NCBI RefSeq assembly: GCF_949987535.1
Contig: NC_080070.1
Span: 10,598,016 to 10,662,015 of the forward strand
Source: Balaenoptera acutorostrata
Taxonomy: Eukaryota > Chordata > Mammalia > Artiodactyla > Balaenopteridae
DNA: 64,000 nt
Reading direction: 5' to 3'
Of this stretch, positions 12,172 to 23,346 are shown one piece after another. Both the position numbers and the translations under genes were made by a program. The notes beneath the pieces were generated by a model. The model did not search any database. It was not told the DNA's origin and worked only from the letters and a program-made list of their open reading frames with translations. Each line of letters opens with the position of its first letter. The stretch's first letter is position 1.

Positions 12172-12555
12172 TAGTACTCAGCCATAAAAAAGAACGAAAT
12201 TTTGCCATTTGCAGCAACATAGATGGACTTATCACTTATATGTGGAATCTAAAAAATATAACAAAGTAGTGAATATAACAAAAAAGAAGCAGACTTACTG
12301 ATATAGAGAACACACTAGTAGTTACCAGTGAGGAGAGGGAAGCGGGGGAAGGGTAATGTAATGGTAGGGGAGTAAGAGCTACAAACTATTAGGTATAAAA
12401 TAAGCTACAATATTGTACAACACAGGGAATATAGCCAATATTTTATAATAACTATAAATAGACTATAACCTTTAAAAATCATGAATCACTATACTGTACA
12501 CCTGTAACTTATAGAATATTGTCCAACTATACTTCAATAAAAAAAAGACCAAAAA
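12172..12555 (+). mobile_element. 5'-truncated LINE-1 3' end nested in L2
   Basis: It starts in the last part of L1 ORF2 (tactcagccataaaaaagaa) and continues through a 3' UTR with attgtacaacacagggaata and tatacttcaataaaaaaaag. An 8-bp repeat, AATAAAGA, at 12164-12171 and 12556-12563 is a plausible target duplication, although it lies in A-rich sequence. The flanks join into one L2 copy, which supports a real insertion. The segment around 12225 is shortened against the 9554 copy. Confidence 0.85.
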
Positions 12556-12563
12556 AATAAAGA

Positions 12564-12760
12564 GTGTCAGAGTGAGAGGTGCTAAAACATTTAGGCTGAT
12601 GAGCAAAGATCTGAATAAAGTACTACAGAGACATATTTGAGTAATTAGGGAGAAGTCTTCTGGAAAGAGGTAATGGAAATGCAAAGTTGAGGCAAGCCAT
12701 GAATTCAAGAATCAAAAAACGATGGCAAGAAGTAAGTGAGCACGATGGCTCCTCAAGGGG
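12564..12760 (-). repeat. L2 LINE, continuation beyond nested L1
   Basis: The purine-rich text (gtcagagtgagaggtgctaa, gggagaagtcttctggaaag, caaagttgaggcaagccatg) matches the antisense L2 sequence that follows the 11980-12163 piece, where the consensus has ggtcagggaaggcctctctgag and gacctgaatgaag. It is diverged and non-coding. Confidence 0.55.
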
Positions 12761-12934
12761 AGGCAGTTGCCAAGGTATCCTCTGTGGTAGCTGGATTTAA
12801 TACCCTTTACTCGCCACCTTCCCTCTATTATTTCACTTTTCCAATCCTCAGTTGGCCTACCCTGCATTTTCCCTCTAAAGCACTCCAACTTCTTATTTCA
12901 GGGACTGAAGTCTCATTTCTTTACTGGCCACTGT

Positions 12935-13255
12935 CTGGAGCCGCTCTCAGCTCCTAGAAGCCACTCTTAGTGCCCTGCCCGGGAACCTCCTCTATCTCAA
13001 AGACGAAGGACCCCTCCCTTTTAAAAATGCTCTCATGCTCTGTATCCCTCTAACTTCTTCAGTCTCCAATCAGAGAAAACTCCTTGCTTTTAAAGGACTT
13101 CTGTAATTAGGTCCAGCCCACTCAGATCACTTCTATATCTTCTATATCTTAAAGTCAAATGATCTGGGACCTTTCAGCTGTACCTATATAAAAGTTTGAT
13201 CGAATAATCAAGGGCCAGGAATCTTGGAGTGCCATCTTAGAGATCTGACAACCAC
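12935..13255 (-). repeat. MLT1-type MaLR LTR (solo)
   Basis: In antisense the MLT1 order is readable: gagccgctctcagctcctag, ccaatcagagaaaactcc, ttgcttttaaaggacttctg, taattaggtccagcccactc and a terminal gccatcttagagatctgacaa. The last corresponds to the LTR start tgtggtaggcagaattctaagatggc. Endogenous retrovirus-like MaLR LTRs are common solo remnants; no internal sequence is evident. The 12761-12934 segment to its left is unassigned. Confidence 0.65.
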
Positions 13256-13409
13256 AGCAATCATTTAATTTAAAATAAGTAAAATTGTGATGTTGTTTGT
13301 ACAACTCTGTAAATACACAATCACTGAAAGGTGAACTTAAAACAAACCAAGTTTATGATACGTAATTATATCAAAAGAAAGCTTTAAAAAAGGACATTCA
13401 CGTGTATAA

Positions 13410-13530
13410 TTTTATTTACTCTTCAGAAAATCTTCTGCATTGTAATTATTATTATTCCTATTTTGCAAAGACTCACAGAGTTTAAGGAATTCCAGTGAAC
13501 AGGTAGTGGCAAAAATAGATTCATATGAAT
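13410..13530 (-). repeat. MIR SINE fragment
   Basis: The antisense MIR core is recognisable as gtaattattattattcctat, tttgcaaagactcacagag, tttaaggaattccagtgaac and aggtagtggcaaaa. Consensus counterparts are attattatccccattttaca, gatgaggaaactgaggc, gaggttaagtaacttgccc and agctagtaagtggca. Confidence 0.6.
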
Positions 13531-16500
13531 GTCTTTTACAGATTCCATTACTTTTTCCTACTTATTTCCTGTTTCTACATAAATACAAGAAAACTTTAGG
13601 ATTATTTAGCTTTTTCCTAAAAAAATAGACACCATTTTAAAATGCAAATAATATTACAGAACACTTTTATACTTATTCCACAAAATCACTCTCAGTTTTT
13701 ACAATATTTCTATAGAATTAAAGTTGAAAATACTTAGGAATACCCAATTACTCTTTCCACAAAACCACCCACTAGATAGGAGGGTGGGTAGGGAGGGAGG
13801 GAGAGGGAAGTGTTTTGTTATTAACAGCAGAATGAGAACATCAGTGATTTTTTCTCAGCATAAAGAGATCTGTATAATGGATTCAAGTGCCCCATATTAG
13901 AGATGGACTATTTTATACTCTACACATTTTGCCTAAGAGTACGGCAAATGCACAGCATGAACCGTCACAACTGTTATTTCCACTGTTTGAGAAACTACAA
14001 ACCTAAAATAAATCCCACACAATTAGCAATTCAAATATTTCATAAAGCATTTCTATGCTCCAATTTTTTCAGCTGATAAAAATTCAGGTTTTTTAATAAA
14101 AAAGGAAAACAACTAAAATATTATAAGTCCAAGGAGAATGTAGGAACAAAACTGGTTTTAATCGTAATTTTTCCCCTAAAGGGAAAACATTTTCCTCATG
14201 GAAAGTATGTTTAGGGATCACTCAGATTTTTGCAGTTGCCTAACAGCTGCCTGGCACCTTCACAAAAGTTAAAAAATAAGAAAAAGGTTTTGGGGAAAAG
14301 TTTTGAAGACTGTCAAACATATATGCCATAAACTGTTAAAACATCAACTGCCTGTTGCTTTTAATTCTATAAACGACAGAATAGTTCTTAATCATAGAGA
14401 AAAAGCAGATGTATGTGAATATATATTTCAAGTCTTCCATTACTGTTGGCTACTCATCCAAGATGTCTTCGAGACATTTTCTTTTCCTTGCTTCTTATCC
14501 ATACTAGGCCCTCAACCCAAAGTAAGATGAAGCGCCATTATAGGTTTTTTGTCAGGAGTCCTAGAATAATCACTCCCTAGTTTTCTCACTTTCTCTAATG
14601 CTACCAGTGTATGCGCTGGGGGAGGTGTTTGCTGAATTGTCAATTAGTGCTCATAGTAGCCACATGTGACTCAAATTTAGCAGCCATTAAACACTTAAAA
14701 TAGTAAGGAGGAAGTTGAAACTCTCAGTTGGCTAAATTTCGATCCCTGGGACAGTCTTGTCTTTACTGCTTGCATTAGTTTCTCATCATCATTCACAGTG
14801 AAATTCAGGTGACAACCCCTGGTATTTCTTAAACCTTTTCTAACTGTATTACTCCAGGGATCCTGGTGGACCCCGGCTCTGGTCAAATCTTACTTGAGTG
14901 TCAGGAATGGTGGACTTCGAGTGAAAATGGAATGGTTCAGAATATTTATGTTGAATGAGACAATGTCTTTATTACCTAAGTTTTATACTTTATCTTTTTT
15001 TTTTAATTTCCAAGCCAAAAATAGAATGCATCAGAAGCAAAGGTCCTTTTTTCTCCTGGGAGAATTATAACATCCTTAGTAACTGGTTAAGCAAAACTGC
15101 CTACTGTTTCTTGAGTATTAGGCATGCTTACAATTTGTCACAATACAATTCTGAATTTCCAGAGTCTTTAGAAATAATTTGTTATAGCGTGGAGTAGTCA
15201 TAGTAGTACATCTACGTAGTCATCTATACAGTTTTAGAGCTCTATCAGTTGTTTACTCCTTGGGATTTTTAACCACAGTTCTCCAGAGTATCCAAAGTTC
15301 AAGACTATCTTTCCAGACAACTTGGCCAAGTTCATGACATCACCCTTTCTACATCCTACCCAATGAACAATTACGTTAATGAGGTAAATATGAAAAAAGA
15401 AAAACAACAACTAAAAGCAGAAAGCAGAACCAAATTAACAATTAAATTACTGGTAGCTTCCCAGTAGGTATGAAATGCTCCATTAGTGGAATATATTGCA
15501 AATAGGTTGTCAGTTAACTAAGCTTTCCATATATGACAACTTATACAACTGGAAAAGTGCAAATGAATGACACTTGGAGGAGACACGTAACTATGGGACA
15601 CATCAGCCAGATGATGGTCAACTAAAATTGTCATTCACAGGCAGCTGATATTCTGAGAAAAAAAAAAAGAAAGCATGGTATAGTTCCATTTAGCTGGGGA
15701 CAAGTGTATCTATGTGTATATATACATAGAGAGCTAGATGATAGATACACATATAAATATATGCATATCTATGTATATATAATATATACATATATAGTTA
15801 AAATGACTCTCAAGGAATTGTTCAGAAAATTTATAGTAAGAAATTCCTTATTTGAACAGGAATGAAACATTTAGTAATAGGAAAAGTTTTTGTCTATGCA
15901 CCCAACTAAATAAATGTTCAATATTTAAGGGCTATCATTTTTCAGAGCAAGCCAAAAAATTAGTGTGACAGATCTTAATATTGCCAGTTATGATTCTGGC
16001 AGAGTTGGCCCTAGAAATCTCATTATGTTTTCCCATAAAAGGAGACCATGGCTTGATCATTTTGTTCTATTCTGAATGACACAAAAATTTCCTAATTACT
16101 GTTTTCTTTGATTCCCACTATCTGAAAATGAGAGTAATGAGATGCCATCTATAAAACTTTTACCATCCAAGGGAAAATTATACAATTATACATAAAATAC
16201 ATTTACCTTTGCTATAACTATATGAAGAGTTGTAATTACCCCTATTTTTGTAAAAGTATTATGTGTTTTTTTTTTTTTGAGAAATTTTATTGGGTATAAT
16301 TCAAATGTTGCTAACACTGCTTCTAAAATTCATATTGAAGACAAGGCAACTTTGCCTGAAGATGTCTTTTTTGCGATTGTAAAGGATGAACTAAATTATG
16401 AATGACTACAGCAGTAATGAAAGTACCTTTCTCTGTAGCCTCGGTAATATTAACAAAGAAAATAAAATGTTTAAAATTGTCTTCAGATCTTTTGGTATAT

Positions 16501-17009
16501 CTTAATGATGCCAGTTCTCATTTTATAATCCAAACTTCTCCATCATTCTGCAAGCAATTTAGTACTTTTTCATATAGTTGGTCACATTTACTCCTTCGGA
16601 TTTGGGGTTGCCTCTTTCATTTCCTCTGTCGGTCGCTCACCCCGCACCACCACGCTGATGAACCACTCAGGCTCCCCTAGGCCTGAGTGCCTTCCAAAGA
16701 GGCAAAGGAGCCAGAGCATAGCTGTGAGCAGAGCTTTTCTCTAACCCCAAATCTCATTAATTTAGTGCATTCATCCAGATGTAGAAGAGCACTTTATTGC
16801 AACTCTGAAAAGATGCAGCACCATGAAAGAAAATAAACATACCATCCAAAGGAATACTGAGCATATTTATAAACTGAATAGCTCTTCTGAAAGTATGTTA
16901 ACTAAGAGTCTTGTTAGGCAGTACTAGACCAGGTGTATACCCTATGTTTCAACATTAAGCAGGATTTTAGTTGAGACAGTGTTCCCATTTAAGCCACTAC
17001 TCTTTGGTC
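13531..17009. other. Unassigned intergenic sequence
   Basis: No exon or RNA gene is recognised. A purine-rich G-run block lies at 13780-13810 (gggagggagggagagggaag). At 14653-14700 there is a short match to a common gccacatgtggct-type repeat, too short to name. An AT dinucleotide-rich stretch lies at about 15715-15800. Open frames are short and featureless. Confidence 0.4.
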
Positions 17010-17424
17010 ATTTTTTGAAAACTTTTTATTTTGAGATAATTATAGACTTCCAAGAAGTTGCAAAAATGGTCCTCTGTAACCTTCATCAGAGAATGTTAAC
17101 TTACATAACTATAGTACAATAGTTACTAGGAACCAGGAAATTGGCATTGGTTTAATACTGTTAACTAGAGTACAGATCTGATTCAGATTTCACCAGTTTT
17201 TACACGCAATGCTTTGTGTCTGTTGTGTGTGTGTATAGTTCTATACAATTTTATCACACCTATATGCTTCTGGAGCCAGCACCAAAATAAAGATACAGAG
17301 CTGTTCCATCACCCCAAAGGAACTTCCCTCCCCTTGTCTCCAGCAAACTCTACACTGCTCTCCATCTCTATAATTTTGTTATCTCAAGAATGTTACACAA
17401 ATGGCTTCATACAGTATATAACCT
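17010..17424 (-). mobile_element. Old LINE-1 (L1ME-like) 3' UTR, first piece
   Basis: Antisense text of an old L1 3' UTR is readable: tttattttgagataattata, agttgcaaaaatggtcc, atagtacaatagtt, ggaaattggcattg, atcaccccaaaggaa, ccatctctataattttgtta and atgttacacaaatggcttca. The same element resumes at 17721 after an interruption. Orientation places the L1 5' side at higher coordinates. Confidence 0.75.
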
Positions 17425-17720
17425 TCTGTTGAAGGCAACATATTATTTTAATTTTGTTTCAATGATTTTATATTCAAATATCCTAATGCATTCAAATTTC
17501 AACAGTAATGATGCTTCAGGAAGGAATAAATTACAGCATAGTTCTATTAGCATTCTAATCACCTGAGGGGAGGGCAATATACTAGTAATATTTGCATATA
17601 GGATTAATATCTTCCAGCAAATGTATGGGAAGTTAAAAACAGGGCACTTCCTTGATTGCAGAAATTCCTCAACTTCTTATGTAACCTTGAGAATTCAGCC
17701 TTGAGAAGCTGGTCTGTGTG
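17425..17720. other. Roughly 300-bp insertion inside the old L1
   Basis: The L1 text before it ends near cagtatataaccttctg and resumes near gtgtaacttttgtgattgac. The consensus has these phrases fused (cagtatgtaaccttttgggattggc). The repeated taacctt/taactttt at the two edges may be a worn target duplication. The inserted sequence itself is not recognised. Confidence 0.45.
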
Positions 17721-18773
17721 TAACTTTTGTGATTGACTTTCTTTCACTCAGCATAATGCCCCTGAGATCCACACAAGCGGTACTGGCAATCTTTATTGTA
17801 TGGATGTACCACAATATATATGTCTAACCATTCACCCTTTGAAAGACATTGGTTTGATTACAATTTGGGGTTATAGCTGCTATGAAAATGATGTGCAGGT
17901 TTTGTGTGAACAGAAGGTTTCATTTCTCTGGGACAAATGCCCAGGAGTACAATTTGCTGAGTTGTATTATTCTGTTTTTAAAATTTTGAAATTTTTTCAA
18001 AAATACCAGATTTTTCATTAAATTCAATTTTTCAAAAGACTGCATTAAAATATTTTTTATTGTGATTACTGAACTTTTAGTACCTTTTCTTAAATTGTGT
18101 ACCTGAAGTAAGTGCCTCTCCTGTCTTGCCTGAATCTCAGCCTTGGATAAGAATACATTTAGTTTTATAAGAATCTGCCAAATTGTTTTCCAGCATGGCT
18201 GGAAATGTGGCTGTTTTCCAGAATGGCTGGAATTCCCACCAGCAATGTATGAGTGATTATTCAGCATCTTGCCAGCATTTGGTGTAACTGATGTTTTTTA
18301 TTCTAGCCATTCCGATGGATCTGTAGTGGTATCTCATTGTAGTTTCAATTTGCATTTTCCTAATGGCTAATGATGTTGAACATCCTTCCTGTGTTTACTT
18401 GCCATCTGTAAATTCTCTATGGTGAAATGTCTCTTCATACCTTTTCCCTATTTTCTAATGAGATTGTTTGATTTTTTAACTATTCAGTTTTGAGAGTTCT
18501 TTATTGTTCTAGATGATAGTCCTATGTTGAATATGAGACCTGCAAATACTTTTTCCCAGTTGATAGCTCTTCATCCTTTTAACAAAGACTTTCACAAAAC
18601 AAAAGTTTTTCATTGTGATGGAATCCAATTTACCAGTTCTTCTAAGGATCATGTTTTTGATGTCAAGTCTAAGAACTCATTGTTCAGTTCTGAACCCTAA
18701 AAATTCTCATTTTTTTTCCTAAAAGATACACAGTTTTATGTTTTACATTTAGTTCATGATTCATTTAAGTTGT
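17721..18773 (-). mobile_element. Old LINE-1 (L1ME-like), second piece with ORF2 end
   Basis: Antisense L1 text runs through tttctttcactcagcataat, ctctgggacaaatgcccagg, cccaccagcaatgtatgagt, tatctcattgtagtttcaat, gatgttgaacatcc and tcaagtctaagaactcattg. An antisense open frame at 17920-18267 contains CWKTIWQILIKLN, the decayed equivalent of the ORF2 C-terminal [13 protein letters not shown]. Many stops break the rest. A local duplication of a ttttccag-atggctgg phrase lies at about 18184-18235. Confidence 0.8.
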
Positions 18774-18983
18774 TATTTATTTATTTTTTAAATTGAGATA
18801 TACTTGACATATAACATTATGTAAGTTTAAGGTGTGCAATGTGTTGATTTGATACACTTATACATTGCAGTTATTACTACCATAATGTTAGCTAACACCT
18901 CTATCATGTCACATAATTATCATTTCTTTTTCATGTGAGAACATTTAAGGTCTAGTCTCTTAGCAACTTTCTGATTAAAAAGT
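18774..18983 (-). mobile_element. LINE-1 3'-UTR fragment nested in older L1
   Basis: The text aattgagatatacttgacat, ataacattatgtaagtttaa, ggtgtgcaatgtgttgattt and tctcttagcaactttc matches the antisense 3' UTR of a middle-aged L1 family. It interrupts the surrounding L1 between tttaagtt and gttcatttttgtataaggtg, which are adjacent in the host element. No clear target duplication could be fixed. Confidence 0.7.
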
Positions 18984-19045
18984 GGTCAGAAGAACTGAGT
19001 TCATTTTTGTATAAGGTGTAAGGTTTGAGTCAATGTTGTTTTTGT
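18984..19045 (-). mobile_element. Old LINE-1, third piece
   Basis: gttcatttttgtataaggtg and taaggtttgagtcaatgttg continue the L1 copy that was interrupted at 18773; the consensus is gttaatttttgtataaggtgtgaggtt. The match fades after about 19045. Confidence 0.65.
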
Positions 19046-20199
19046 TGTATTTAGAGTTTTTATCTGAACAGGATCTTGAATTATACCAATTTTATGTCTA
19101 ATTTGTATGGAAATTATACCATAGTTGCTATTTGACTTATGAATATGATTAATATGTGATATCAACAGCCTCTACCCTAGTGTAGTACCACTGGGATGAG
19201 TTACCGGGAAATGAACCGGGGCTTTGTTTTTCAATTGCTCACGTGTTTGCCTTTAGTGATAGATTTTCTAGTAAAAAAGTTAAAAGATCATTTGTCTCTT
19301 CGTTTTTATAGAAAGTAAGGTTAGCTCTTAGTGCTTTTAAATTCTTAGATCCCACTATGGGCAATTTAAGAGGTTTTTTGGTATATATTTTAGGCTGACC
19401 ACCAACCCACCCCCAAAACTATTCAATAAAATTGTTATATACCTGGGAAACAAACTGAAACAAATGTGTATCAGAAGACCTATGCCATGATTCACAACCT
19501 ATTTAGAACTTAAGTACCCTTGATTATAACAAAATACTTTTGTAACACTCTAGCTATTATTCTGAAATGAACAACAGCTATATGGATGTTGTATTGGAGA
19601 CTTAAAATCCATGAACTGATATGTCATTGGTTTCATGATAGCAAAATGGTAATCAACTTTTGGTAATGTTCTGAAAAACAATGTACAATCTCTTCTAAAT
19701 TTACACAACATCTTCATTCCTAGAAATTTACATAAAACAATCATAAAGTGTTTCTTATGTTTATTTTTAATATGGAGTTAAATTTTTGCCTCAGGCAAAC
19801 ATGAGTAAATCTTTCTCCTGTGTGAAGATAACTGTAGAGATACTTGAAAGAGACAAGTCTTTGCCATAAAGGAGTGTTTTTTACACTGCAGAATATCCAG
19901 CATTCCCAGCCTCTAATCAAACGCAAGTAGTACCTCCAACAATTATAAACACCCAAGCACTCTCACACATTTCCTAAATGCCCTGTAAGTGTTGAACATC
20001 ATCACAACTAAGAAAATCTAGCCTATTCCAAATACTACAAAATCTCATTACTGCAAGCACCAAGTAAATGAGCGAATCTAGTCTGTAATTAGATCAGAAG
20101 GGAGCTTATAGTTTTAGTGTTTCAAGTACTTAAAAGTATTTATTTAAAATGTTAAAACTATGCTGGCCACAAAAATAATTTTTCAAGCATTTTTACAAT
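19046..20199. other. Unassigned intergenic sequence
   Basis: No gene or confident repeat is recognised. A short block near 19190-19230 (ccactgggatgagttaccgg) is more GC-rich but unassigned. Antisense open frames at 19550-19956 are featureless. Confidence 0.4.
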
Positions 20200-20560
20200 G
20201 GTTGTTCTAATGTCTATATCACATAATTTCAACATATCTGCCATCTCGCTGTTGGCATGTGCTAATTGTCTTTTCTGTATCAGCTGAGACTTTCATGGTT
20301 TTGTTGTATGCTGAGACATTTTTTATTTCATTTTATGAATTTCGGATATTATGTCAATACTCTGTGTCTTATATAAATCCTATAGAGAATGATGGTATTT
20401 TTGTTTTTGAAATTAATTTGTTCAGTTCAGGTCTTAAGTTCCAACTTGCCTTCTGTAAGCTGTGGTTTGAATGTCCATTCAGTTTTCAAAGTCTTTTTAG
20501 TTCTCTTTGGATCTAGCCCATATGTTTACTACCCAATGGTCAGTCTTTGACATAGGTTAT
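20200..20560 (-). repeat. Possible old L1/HAL1 fragment
   Basis: Phrases such as tttgttgtatgctgagacat, aatttcggatattatg and cagttttcaaagtcttttta resemble antisense internal L1M/HAL1 sequence. The comparison is from memory and the copy is diverged. The 85-codon open frame at 20259-20516 has no domain. Confidence 0.35.
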
Positions 20561-20604
20561 AACCTCTGTATAACATGTTGAAGACTACAAGTGTGCTACA
20601 TGAA

Positions 20605-20745
20605 AGTATCAAGATCAATAAATCTTGTGTCTGTCCTCAAGAACATCTTAGCCCAGTAACAGAGATGCAAACAATTACAATGTATAGTTGATAGATATGT
20701 ACAAAATGATCATGGAAAACAAAGGAACAAAAATAATATGTCTAT
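20605..20745 (-). repeat. Probable L2 LINE 3'-end fragment
   Basis: aagatcaataaatcttgtgt, ctgtcctcaagaacatctta, gcccagtaacagagatgca and aacaattacaatgtatagtt match the antisense L2 end, whose consensus reads agatgaataagacatagtcc, ctgccctcaaggagcttaca and aattacaatacagtg. Confidence 0.55.
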
Positions 20746-22549
20746 AGGTCAACATCAATAAACTTTATCTTTTTTAAATGTAGTGTATTTTTTTAGCTTA
20801 TACTTCAAATATATATTTTCTTCTACTAAAAAACTTGTTGTTCATACTGTTATTTAATCTGTATCGAACCAATTTCAAAAGCTTTGACTTAGATTATCAC
20901 AGGTTAATCATCTGTAACAAACATGACAGGGAATAATCCAAATGTCATACACAAGGAAATACTTCAAGTAGCAATTTGATCAGCAGGTGCTCAGTATTTA
21001 CTAGAAGAATGAATATTTTCAGGAAAATCCAAAACTGCTTAACCATTTCTGACTGCATTATTTATCCTACACATCTTCCCTGCAGGCTTTATTAATCACC
21101 CCCTCATATGCAACCCAGCGAAATATTGCCTAGCATAAGTATATTATTTGTTGTGTTGTGGATTTTTTTTTTTTGCTATATATGCAGAATTTTTAAAGTA
21201 TTTAAATTGCTAAGACTTAAACTCAGACCACCTTCTAGACATAGTTTGCCTTCTCTCTACTTGGTATAGATGTCTATGTCCCTTTGAGTTTATAATTATA
21301 TTGTGTATACATTTATGCTTTATCTCTGGTTTCCTTCAGTACTAACCTACATTGTGCCCCTAAGAGCAAGAGCAATTCTAGAGGAAAAGGGAGGGAAGAG
21401 GGAGAGGAGAAAACATGTAGCAACCAAAGTGTAAGTGATAAGTAGGGTATTAGAGTTGATATATTTGTTCATGTTGGTGAATTTGAGATTCCGAGGGAAA
21501 ACTAAATGAAATAAATCATGGTAAAGAATGATAGAGCATGGAAATTTACTTCTTATTTATAACAACAAAATACATTTTCATGTTGGAGGAGAGAATTCAG
21601 TTTCCTCTATTTAATGGTATTTGTTCAGTAAGCTTTTATATTGTAAGCAGTTCCCTTGAAATATAACTCCAAATTCATATAGAGATTTGCTCTCCCACTC
21701 AAATGGTATTGCTAGGTTTAAACTATTAATCTGTGGTGTTTTAACAGCACTGGACTTTACCAATAAAATAGCAATATAAGTATTTAGGTTTAATGCCTAT
21801 ATTGTGAGGTAAATGTGAGAATAATGCATGAGGATATCCTCAAAATTCTATTTACAAATGTCTTTCTCTTAATGAGTCTAGATAGAGATAATATTTCTGT
21901 ATGGTATCTAAATGCCTAACTAGTTATTTCCAGGAAGTCTGTTCTTAGGAATTTAACATGTATTAGAACAACTTGCCTTTTTATTCCAGTATTTATTTGA
22001 ATACACTAATTCCTATTTTGGGCTAAAGGAGTTGAATTTAATGATGTGGCTAATTTTCATACAGCATTGTTTATGATAGCAAGACTCTTCCTTCTTGTTC
22101 ACTATTATCACACAGTGTTGCTCTGGGTCTGGAATAAACATACTGATTAATTTACCATTAATATATCTAGTTTCTCTTTATGCAAAATGTTTGAGAATTA
22201 AGTTGCAAAGTGCTCTCATATCCAAAGGGAAAACTGTATTAGAAACAAAAATTAATACACATGACTAAAAGTCATTAAGAAAAATAATTTATGAAAGTCA
22301 TAGCATAACAGCAAATATCTAACATAGCATACTCTCATTTCTGGAGTTAATAGACTACTGTTCCAACACACTATGGCACTTGTGAAAAAAACGCTTGGAA
22401 AACAAGTATATTGGCTCAAAGTTCTACTAATAGATGACAAGAATAAGGTAAACAAGATCAGATATAAAAGCATTTCAGTATAATTCATATAATATGAAAT
22501 GACAATTAAAATCATAATACCTTCACCTAATTTCTCTTCAATTAAATTC
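20746..22549. other. Unassigned intergenic sequence
   Basis: No exon or RNA gene is recognised. A purine-rich segment lies at 21378-21410. The sequence grades into the L2 element beginning about 22550. Confidence 0.4.
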
Positions 22550-22867
22550 AAAATTTTTCCACTTCTTCCATCATCTTTATTCTCAGTGCATGACCTTGCA
22601 TCCTTTTCCGCTGTGAAATTTGAAGCCATTACCACCGTATCTACCTACAGACCTACAGTATCTGTATCCATGTGTTCTACCTTCTCACCTATTATAATAG
22701 ATGAACAACTGTAGCCATTTCCCTCACTTGGATATTAGATCCTATTCCTTCTCACCTACTCAAGTATTTTGCCATAGCAATTCTCTCTTCTCTATAATCA
22801 ATTTTTCCTCCTATATGATTATTTTAATCAGCACAGAAACCCGCTGTTTTTCTCTCATTTAAAAAAA
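22550..22867 (+). mobile_element. L2 LINE, ORF2-region fragment left of nested SINE
   Basis: The text atgaccttgcatccttttcc, tgtgaaatttgaagccatta, ccaccgtatctacctacaga, cacttggatattagatccta and ttctcacctactcaagtatt follows the L2 ORF2 order. The consensus counterparts are gctgaccttgc, gagaaaatagaagccatc, ccaccatatctacc, cacttgtgcactagatccc and ctcgcctactcaagg. It is interrupted at 22868 by a young SINE and resumes at 23347. Confidence 0.75.
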
Positions 22868-22876
22868 GAAATCTCT

Positions 22877-23337
22877 TGGGCTTCCCTGGTGGCACCGTGG
22901 TTAAGAATCTGCCTGCCAATGCAGGGGACTTGGGTTCGAGCCCTGGTCCAGGAAGATCCCACCTGCCGCAGAGCAACTAAGCCCATGCACCACAACTACT
23001 GAGCCTGCGCTCTAGAGCTCATGAGCCACAACTACTGAGTCCACGTGCCACAACTACTGAGCCCACGTGCCGCAACCACTGAAGCCCACATGCCTAGAGC
23101 CTCCGCTCTGCAACAAGAGAAGCCACCACAATGAGAAGCCCACGCACCGCAATGAAGAGTAGCCCCCACTCGCTGCAACTAGAGAAAGCCCACGTGCAGA
23201 GACAAACACCCAACACAGCCAAAAATAAATAAATAAATAAAATATAATCTTATAATCTGGTCCTGCCTGCAATCTATTCTGAGTCCCTATTCGGGAAAAT
23301 TCTAAAAATAAATAAATAAAATAAAAAAATAAAAAGG
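22877..23337 (+). mobile_element. CHR-type SINE with second tail and 3' extra sequence
   Basis: The SINE opens gggcttccctggtggcaccg, keeps A (22890-22900) and B (22933-22943) boxes, and ends in a first tail of aaataaat units near 23220-23243. About 60 bp of non-SINE sequence follows, then a second A-rich tail at 23304-23337. One target duplication, GAAATCTCT, at 22868-22876 and 23338-23346 brackets the whole block, so it appears to have inserted as a unit. The body also carries three 22-bp internal units at 23027-23092. The empty site reads as continuous L2. Confidence 0.9.
23027..23092 (+). repeat. Three 22-bp tandem units inside the SINE
   Basis: Units start at 23027, 23049 and 23071 with cacaactact, cacaactact and cgcaaccact, each followed by ga(a)gyccacrtgc. 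A further cacaactact at 22991 is probably the parent unit. The other two SINEs with this body (6564 and 31603) do not show the triplication. Confidence 0.85.
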
Positions 23338-23346
23338 GAAATCTCT

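Noticed and set aside
22252..22635. 127-codon antisense open frame with hydrophobic stretches
   Set aside because: The right part is antisense of the L2 element, there is no recognisable family, and the frame is not continued by an exon structure.
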